From Scytalidium lignicola (taxonomy: Eukaryota; Ascomycota; Leotiomycetes), in the NCBI GenBank assembly GCA_002812745.2, contig NCSJ02000467.1:1-27671 (forward strand): 27,671 nucleotides of DNA, in the 5' to 3' direction. How positions within the stretch are numbered: the first letter of the stretch is position 1; every line of letters starts with the position of its first letter. The notes beneath the pieces were generated by a model, which saw only the letters and a list, made by a program, of their open reading frames with translations, ran no database searches and had not been told where the DNA came from. This document shows, piece after piece, positions 20,801 through 27,671 of the stretch. The position numbers and the translations under genes were made by a program.

Positions 20801-20949
20801 TTTATTTTGCTTTTAATATAAGATTATAATCATAGTTGTATTATAATTATGTTTATTGTCATATTACTTTGTTAGTTAATCTATTATTATTAATTTGCTA
20901 GATCTTTGTTATTTTGGTTAATTATAAAGCTTAATAATAAGTTAAGTAA

Positions 20950-22200
20950 TAGTTAACTAGATATAGAGTTATTATGTTGACTTGAAAATTTGTCTAAGGT
21001 ATTTTCATTTATTCTTCTTATAATACTTAGACTTATAAGTTTACCTTATGAGTTTGCTTAAGTTTTAAGTCTTTTCCTTCTAAATGCTATTTATTATCCT
21101 TCTTCTTTGTTACTTTCTATTAGCTTAACTATGTTAAGCTAAGTTATAATGTAGATTATATTATTTAGTCTAGCTAGTTTTATTACTTTGTTTTTATATA
21201 CTTCTTTTACTTGATCTTAATACTCTTTTGTTATTAGACAATTCTGATTAAACATTGTATATTCCTTGTTATAATTATAATACTTAAGCATAATTTCTCT
21301 TAAGTTTGTTAGATATTCTTCTTCTTCTTCTTTATATATTATTCTTACATAACAAGCACATTGCTTCTTTACCTTATAATATTGTATATAATGTTCTTAA
21401 GCTTAGCATTTGAAATATTGCTTTAACTATAACTTATTCTTAAATAACTTATAATAAAATACTTAACTTTCCTAGTATAAACCTTAATTTGTAAGTTTGT
21501 ATATGTCTTTTATAATTGTTAGTTTGATATATAAATAGCTTTTCTGTTACTAGCCTCCTTCATAAGCTTAATAGGTTTTAACTTAAAGTATTATTATTTT
21601 ATTCTCTTTTTNCTAATACTTCTTTGATTAAGGCTTTATTATATTTAACTAGTAAGTAATTGAATATGCCCTTGATGTATATAACAACTTTGTTATTAAC
21701 AATTCATACTTCTTCTTCAAATACCTTTTAAACTTATTATGTGTTAAGTAAATATTATTCTTTTTAGTTATCTTCAAAGACTATTATTATGTTGTTATTG
21801 AGTAACTGCTTTATTATATACATGTTACCTTGTAAGAATATAGTTGTATTAATTGCTGTTATTATGTTTTATAGGTTATAGTTCTTGAGCTTTGATAGTA
21901 TACTTGAAGTGTATATAATGATTTCACAGTCTTTTTTTNACTAATAGTTTACAAGTCCTTTACTGTATATTCTCTGTGTACTTGTTGTCAGATTGTATTG
22001 TTGTTGTTAAGAAGGTTACTATCTAGGCTTATATATGCTCTTAAGGTTGAATGACTTTTGCAAGTGCTTCTTTTAAGTTTTTACAAGTAATTAGTATGTT
22101 GTTATCATTACTAGATTACTTTATAATTACTTTACATTTGAATTTAAGGTGTAAAATTTTTTTCTACTAACTAAAGTGCTTTATGCACATTTCTCTCCTT
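20950..22200 (-). pseudogene. LINE ORF1 (gag-like) relic with zinc knuckles
   Basis: LINE ORF1 proteins coat the element RNA. The clearest part, at about 21340-21420, reads YFKC, two stops where Gln fits, EHYIQYYKVKKQCACY. This is a CX2CX4HX4C knuckle with two Cys codons turned to Tyr (and Gly to Glu before the His), followed by the start of a second Cys cluster. Downstream, LTNLREIMLKYYNYNKEY and QNCLITKEY fit the last knuckle spacing. An upstream frame with LKEALAKVIQP near 22050-22080 may be the N-terminal coiled part. Start and end are approximate. Confidence 0.6.
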
Positions 22201-22300
22201 AACTAATTAGTTGAATTACAGTAAATCCTTATATTTGTTGTTACTTAACTCTTATTTTATTACTTCTCTTTGGCTATATTCCTTATCTTCATAACTCTGA

Positions 22301-23689
22301 TGTTGTTAGTTCTTCTGTTAATAGTTGAAGCTTATAATACTATTATTATGTCTTATAACCATGTTATACTTATATCCTACTTATAACATTATAGTTAAGT
22401 ATATTTAACATGTTAAGTACAACTTTACTATTAGTATTGAATTAAGCTTTAGTATTAACATAATACTAAGGTTTAATTATTCTAGTTTTTCTCATCAAAT
22501 AGTATTATTTTTATAAGATTCAAACTTATAAACTATTCTTATAGTTTAGATGTTTTCAGTTAGTATTTATATTAAAGTAAGATATGATTATTAATGAAAT
22601 TGTATTAAAGAATTATATGTTATGTATTCTTAAGTCTAAAAGGCAAAATCACTTTTGAATAATAAATGATATACTCTAAATGAAAACTCTTACAAAGTTA
22701 AAANGGTTAAACACAGACAAAACTATTAAATAATAAGTATTAAATTATATTTTTACTTTAATATATAATTTATATTATCTTTCTTATATTTTATATTCTC
22801 TCTTTTTCACAAGTTTGTTTTAATAAGATAAGTAATTATATTGTTGTTCTTAAGTAACTTAAGATAGTTTATAAGTATAATTTTATATTTTGTCTTTATT
22901 CTTTACTTTGACTTTCTTTATATAATAACATTTATAATATGAATGAATTTGCTTACTTAATGATTATAATCATTAATAACAATCTAATAAGCTTTTGTAA
23001 TCTTTTTCTTTTATATTAAATTATTAACAGCATTAAATAAATTGATAAACTACTCTTTAAAAGACTTTATAATTACTTTAATTTACATTATACTAATAAA
23101 GTTATACTTGTTAACAATCAAGTTTACTAACAACATAATATCTGAGTATTATTACTTATCTTATAAGATAATAATTATATTGTTAAACATTAAGAGTATG
23201 AAGTTTAGATTATTATTTAGTTACTTGTTAAGATTGATTTTAATTTTAACTGATAATTTTAAATCAAGATTAATCTAATAATACTAAAGAAGTATAACTT
23301 TCTTACAAGTTCTATTTAATATTATTATTATCCTTAAAGTCAATTAATATTTATTACTACCTTTATATCAAGGAGTCTTTTTGATATACTCTTTTATAAT
23401 GTTGTAAAAAACAATAAAAGGATTATTATTAGAATTGTTATCATTGTTAATTAATATTAAAACTGTCTTTGTTAATAATTTATTATCTTTTGTTATAAAG
23501 GTAAAGACTTTGTTTATTATGAACTTTAACTTTAAAAACGTGAACAAGTTAATAAGAATATAATTATAGTATATATAAAGCTTATTATTATTATGTACTT
23601 TATATTGTAGATTTAAGAACTTAATATTAATATCAAGTTATTAAGTAACAAACAAGTATTATATTCAGATAAATAGTATATAAGATTTA
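22301..23689. other. Very AT-rich tract, unassigned
   Basis: No family could be recognised. A - strand frame over about 22640-23560 carries fewer stops than such AT content should give, and its stops are mostly TAA. It may be a RIP-decayed protein, but I see no motif. The 78-codon + frame at 23042-23278 is a Leu/Ile-rich open stretch typical of AT-rich DNA. Confidence 0.4.
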
Positions 23690-24050
23690 GGTTGCAGTTA
23701 AGCGGGAGTACAAGATTTCTCAACGAGGGTAAAAAGTGTAGCAGCGCTACACTTCTCAACAAGGGTACGGAGAAACTTTTCAATAGTTCAACAAGGGTAG
23801 AGAATTAATCCAAAACGGTTATACTTATTCAGTGCATATGCTAGATTGTAAGAGAGTCCATGATCAGGGTAAAGTGCAAAAACCAGTAAAAACATGTAAA
23901 CGACATATAAAGTAACAATAAACCAATGTATATACATTGTGTATATACAGCTAATTGTCAACCAAAAGATGAATTTGTATATATCCCAGAGAGGTGCATA
24001 TGTAATGCTTATGTATAACTAAGAAGTAAGATGAAAAAATTTTACTCCAA
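23690..24050. repeat. Less mutated island with CAACAAGGGTA repeats and a hairpin
   Basis: Base composition rises sharply here, and CpG sites are present (AGCGGGAG, CAACGAGG, AGCGCTAC, ACGACAT). Three copies of a 13-14 base unit stand at 23718-23731 (TCTCAACGAGGGTA), 23754-23767 (TCTCAACAAGGGTA) and 23787-23799. The hairpin GTGTAGC-AGC-GCTACAC lies at 23736-23752 between the first two. No long frame is seen. It may be an LTR or leader fragment of an unrecognised element. Confidence 0.55.
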
Positions 24051-26526
24051 GTTCAAGACTTAAGTAACAATAACTAATATTATATATATAACATATATAC
24101 TTTATATATAAGAGAAGGATATAAAGGTCAATCAAAGTATGTATATTATTATATTAATTTATTTTAAAATATATTAAGTTATTAATAAAGTATAATAATG
24201 AATATTCAGAAATAAAAGCTTGGTTAACAAGTTGTAAAGTAAGTATATTTTTTTAATATTTTGAAAATATATTTTACAAATAATAATAATATATAAAAGT
24301 TAAATATTAACTATAAAACAAATAATCAAGATAATAAATCTAATATATCAAGTAATTATAATATTGATAATCAAGGTCCTTTATCTATTAAGGACAAGGA
24401 ACTGGATATAGGAAATATATAATTATATATAAGCTTGAATAAAGTATATTTATACTTTGTATATACTAACGTTATACTAAGATCATACAAGAAGAAATTA
24501 CATAATACAACATTTGTTTCAACTTTAATAAAAGGTAAAAAATCTTAGTTACAAAGGTTTATGACCACTTTACAATACTAGTATATCCTCAAACATATAT
24601 TACAGAAATTGCTTATTTTATTCATAATTAATCATCACTTATTATAAAGAATAAACCTTAAGATTTATAAATATTATTTTTAAAGGAAATGTTATAAATA
24701 TGTAAAGTGTATGTTTAGTATATATAGTAAATGTACTAATTAAAAAGGTTTAGTTTTCTTTACATTACATTGATAAATTATAATTAGTTAAATTATTACT
24801 CTTAGAAAAGACTGATAATAAAGTATATCATCAAGCTTAGAAGTATAATAGTATAAAGTATTGTTAATAAGTATATCTTGATATACTTCATATATGTAAT
24901 GCATATGATTACATTAAACTTGTGGATATTAATAATCTTCGAAAATTAATTAATTAACTATATTGATATAATCAAATTGAATAATAAAATAAACATATTA
25001 CAAAACAATAATTCTATGCTTTTAAACAGAATTAAGATTAAGAAAATAGTCTTTGTTAATAAAATAATATACATGTATATAAAGGCTAAAGAATTATTAT
25101 ATTTAATCAAAATAGAATATGTCTTATATTATACTTATGAAGAAAATATGCTAAGTATATACTCAGAACTTATATATTAACTATCCTTTTAATAATAATA
25201 TTGAACTATAACATAAAGTTATTACAATATCCTAATTAACTTTACAAATTAATATTAGATATTTAAAGGTGTTAACAAAGAATAACATTTAACATCAACG
25301 AAATAAATGTACATATATAGGACAAACTACAAAAANGAAAAAGATTATGTAGTATATATATATTCCTTGTATGCTAAGGGTATAAACAACATATACTAAG
25401 TATAAGTAAGCTTTGATCATCCTTAAGGCTAAGGTTAAATTCACTATCAACATTATAATGTTAAATATAATCTTTATATATTAAAAAANCTATTATCATC
25501 ATCGATTTATATGTTTAATATTAAGAAAATTACATTTACATCATCCTCTATATTCAACTAGATTACTTAATGTTATACAAGCTGATATTTTGAATACTTT
25601 AAGCTATATAAATGTTATAACTTTGACTAGACATAAGTAATACATATGTTAAGCATATGGATAACTTATATACATAGGTTGTTTTGTTATTGAAAAGCAA
25701 TTTGTAAACTTACAACAAAAGTATAATTAAGATATACTTTATACTATTTATTTAAGCTTAAATTATAAAGATCAACTATTAACTTTAATTCAAAAAGAAT
25801 AACTATTAAAATTCTTAAAAGATATAACATTTGTAAGTTTGTTTACTTATAGTATATTTATTACATATACACTACTTATAAGTCTAAGTGTTGTACAAGA
25901 ATATGATATTGATTATAACAAACCAAATGAAGAATAATAAATTCGGAGAATTCATTATTTTGATAATCAACATTATCTAATCATATACTGTACATATGTA
26001 CAAGTTAAAGTATTCTTCAATTCATCTTACCTTAAGATAGATTTGTTATTCAAAATAGTACAAGGTAAAACAAATTTGTATTTGATAATAAGATAAGATA
26101 AAAGATTAAAATGTATTTAAGTTTTTATATATACTTTCCTTAATCTTGAAATATGTATAATATATACTATAATGTTTTCTTATATATTTAAGGTTATAAA
26201 TGAAGTTGTTAAGAAGAAAGTTAGATTCCTTTATATTTATAATAAAACAAATAGTTAAAGGATAATTACAATTGATATATATAAGAAACAAGTACTAAGT
26301 ATGTATACTATTTATAAATAGAGTATATGCTTATTATATTTAAGATTTAATAATTATCTACATTTTATAAATCCTTCTTGAACATAGAATGAACATCTTC
26401 TGTATATGTTAATCTTTTATAAGGTTCATGTTCAATAAAGCTTTATGAAATAATAGTTTATATATCTTGTAAAATACTTAGTTTATAAAATATAAAAGTC
26501 AACTTTGAAAGCTGATCTCTTCTAAC
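24051..26526. other. Very AT-rich tract, unassigned
   Basis: I find no motif of any transposon or host protein. The open stretches at 24977-25180 (+) and 26106-26291 (-) are Ile/Asn/Lys/Tyr-rich, which AT-rich DNA gives by itself. ATATGCATAT- and TACATATGTA-like palindromes recur (near 23999, 24897, 25650, 25988), but they are simple in content. Confidence 0.45.
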
Positions 26527-26883
26527 TGTTACAAAACTACGCTATCCAGGTCATTGGACAGCCAAGGGTAGGGTAGATGTTCAAGGACAACAGAAACGTA
26601 TGACACACAAGCAACTAAGTCCAAGGTAGGATACAGTAATGTATTTAGGTTGAACACAAGGAGTTTACTCTTATGTTCTTACGGTGTGCTTATATAGGAA
26701 ATAAAACACAATTAGATTGTTAGATTGCCTTGATCCTTTAATCCAGGTCCTTGGATCATTAGATCACTCTGATCCAGTGATCCTAGTCATGTGACTTTCT
26801 AATTGTTAAGTTCTCTATGTATACCTGCTATGTACTAAGCCTCAGGCCTACATTAATTAGCTTGTTTGGTCAAACTTGTAACA
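26527..26883 (-). repeat. LTR of element B3
   Basis: Read on the - strand, the 357-bp LTR starts TGTTACAAGTTTGACC and ends GCGTAGTTTTGTAACA. The TATA box CTATATAAGC lies at about 26688-26697. The segment before it holds repeated GGATCA/GATCC units in place of the AGGACTCTA units of B1 and B2, while both flanks are conserved. Confidence 0.87.
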
Positions 26884-26898
26884 TTATCCCCTTTTTAC
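26884..26898 (-). other. Polypurine tract of B3
   Basis: On the - strand, GTAAAAAGGGGATAA directly precedes the LTR. The GGGGATAA end is the same as in B1. Confidence 0.7.
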
Positions 26899-27089
26899 AT
26901 TAACGTTGCCTTAATGCTTAACCATCATCTTAAACAATCTTATTGCTTATTAATTCTTTCCTTCTTTTAAACATGTTATTAAAACGTCTAAATTCCAACG
27001 ATAATAATTTACTAGAATAATTATGATCAAGGAAACATTAAGAAAGATTAAGTCTTGGTATTTATATCCAAAACCTCAAGATCAAAGTA

Positions 27090-27554
27090 ATGCCTTATAC
27101 ATATTGTGAACAAAAAGGATTACCATATAAGATAATTCCTGATTCTGATCATTATAAGAAGTACGTCTGTAATGACTACAAATGTGATGGTGAGTATCTT
27201 TATATACCCTCTTAAGAGTTATATAAACACAAGGACAAATGTCTTTCTTTTAAGTATAAGAAGACTTCTACTACCTTAACCTAAGCTTCTTAGGCCTTGG
27301 CCGAGGCTACTACCTATCTTACTTGTCTGGATAAACAGTAAGTCTTTCTCTGAAGGCATACTGAGAAGATAGTTTGTTATAGTCTAAAGACCTTAGATGA
27401 ATTGAACACTGAAGAGAGTAAAGAGAAGTAAGAGAAATAGAATTCCTTACAAACCCTAGAGTTATATTCTGTTGACTTAAGTATAACTTCTTCCTCTGTT
27501 GTTAACTTCTTCTTTTCTGACTTTGTAATTCCATCGCCTGGAAATCTATTCTAG
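27090..27554 (+). pseudogene. Antisense accessory ORF of B3, best preserved copy
   Basis: This lies on the strand opposite gag-pol. The frame runs 155 codons from ATG at 27090 to TAG at 27552-27554 with no frameshift. The N-terminus reads MPYTYCEQKGLPYKIIPDSD, then KKYVCNDYKCDGEYLYIPS and LYKHKDKC, a Cys-rich part that could bind zinc. Then come ALAEATTYLTCLDKQ, HTEKIVCYSLKTLDELNTEE and SKEKxEK, likely a coiled coil. The tail VVNFFFSDFVIPSPGNLF matches B1 and B2. About seven internal stops are all TAA, TAG or TGA where Gln or Arg fits. The gene ends over the chromodomain of the other strand. Its role is unknown. Confidence 0.72.
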
Positions 27555-27559
27555 GATAA

Positions 27560-27671
27560 GCTTGGTAATATACCTTTAATAACTTTTCATAACTCATGAG
27601 ATTAAAAGTAAGTTCTTATCTATTCTTATTCTCTGGATATCCTATTCATTTAACTAAGTATTATAATTTCT
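27560..27671 (-). pseudogene. Integrase chromodomain end, B3 (partial)
   Basis: Read from 27671 down, the frame gives YLVK, GYPENKNR, ELTFNLMSYEKLLKVYYQAY and PRIDFQAMEL. This is the C-terminal half of the chromodomain and the end of the polyprotein, as in B1 and B2. The first half lies outside the window. Few stops are present in this stretch. Confidence 0.75.

Larger units (their letters stand above)
17305..22300 (-). mobile_element. Non-LTR (LINE) retrotransposon relic
   Basis: On the - strand the order is zinc-knuckle ORF1, APE-type endonuclease, reverse transcriptase, then a 3' region. This is the plan of the LINE group common in ascomycetes (Tad1-like is my best guess, not shown). A run of ATT units near 17307-17321 may be its 3' tail, read as AAT repeats on the element strand. 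The 5' end is not sharply visible. RIP decay is heavy, and 17.27-19.0 kb is full of ambiguous bases. Confidence 0.75.
26527..27671 (-). mobile_element. 3' end of chromovirus-like element B3, runs off the window
   Basis: On the - strand the order is chromodomain end, 3' region, polypurine tract, LTR. It is the reverse counterpart of B1 and B2 but clearly diverged in the 3' region and LTR middle. It is less AT-rich, with fewer stops, so it is younger, less affected by RIP, or a separate subfamily. The rest of the element lies beyond 27671. Confidence 0.85.

Noticed and set aside
23042..23278. 78-codon Leu/Ile-rich frame, could look like a membrane protein
   Set aside because: The hydrophobic content follows from A/T codons. 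No start context, neighbour or repeat copy supports a gene.
24977..25180. 67-codon + strand frame
   Set aside because: Low-complexity Asn/Ile/Lys/Tyr content with no motif.
26106..26291. 61-codon - strand frame
   Set aside because: Same reason: AT-driven composition and no recognisable domain.
22301..26526. Mitochondrial-type DNA because of extreme AT content
   Set aside because: No mitochondrial gene, tRNA or intron motif was seen, and it lies between nuclear retroelements.

Overview
The window looks like a repeat-rich, AT-rich block from a filamentous ascomycete (Pezizomycotina). Every coding trace I can read belongs to a transposable element, and none is intact. The decay is not random. 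Glutamines have become stops (CAA/CAG to TAA/TAG), zinc-knuckle Cys codons have become Tyr (TGT to TAT), and active-site Asp and Gly codons carry G-to-A changes. This C-to-T pattern on both strands, with a great excess of TpA, is what repeat-induced point mutation (RIP) leaves. I see no host gene, tRNA, rRNA or CRISPR array.

Layout, left to right. (1) 1-230: a decayed end of a Tc1/mariner-like DNA transposon. (2) About 530-1033: a fragment of Ty3/gypsy pol (element C), cut off by the next insertion. (3) 1034-~4545, + strand: LTR, gag, protease and reverse transcriptase of a gypsy element A (copy A1). It is joined mid-RT to (4) ~4546-5755: the chromodomain, 3' region and LTR of a second chromovirus-like family B (copy B1). 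(5) 5756-8065: integrase, chromodomain, 3' region and LTR of another B copy (B2). (6) 8066-14230, - strand: an element A copy (A2) with LTR, gag, PR, RT, RNase H, integrase and chromodomain, lacking its 3' LTR. (7) ~14420-16031, - strand: a fungal Ty1/copia-type gag relic without pol. (8) 16247-16610: a nearly perfect foldback MITE with TA target duplication, not visibly RIP-mutated. (9) ~17305-22300, - strand: a non-LTR (LINE) retrotransposon with zinc-knuckle ORF1, APE-type endonuclease and reverse transcriptase. (10) ~22300-26526: very AT-rich sequence I cannot assign, with one less mutated island at 23690-24050. (11) 26527-27671, - strand: LTR and 3' end of a third B copy (B3), the least mutated, running off the window.

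The most interesting element is a reading frame on the strand opposite gag-pol, between the chromodomain and the 3' LTR. It is present in all four places where a gypsy 3' region is visible (B1, B2, B3 and the divergent A2). Each copy encodes a Cys-rich N-terminal part followed by a charged coiled-coil-like part with the same landmarks. Its frame survives RIP in the sense that its stops are explainable as C-to-T changes. This suggests a maintained antisense accessory protein in these retroelements.

Large-scale structure: A1 and A2 form inverted arms of about 3.5 kb each (1034-4545 and ~10745-14230). B1 and B2 form direct repeats of about 1.2 kb (~4541-5755 and ~6842-8065). Single Ns beside A/T runs look like homopolymer uncertainty. 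Dense Ns at 17.27-19.0 kb fall, where I could read them, on RIP-susceptible bases, which suggests a consensus of several differently mutated copies.
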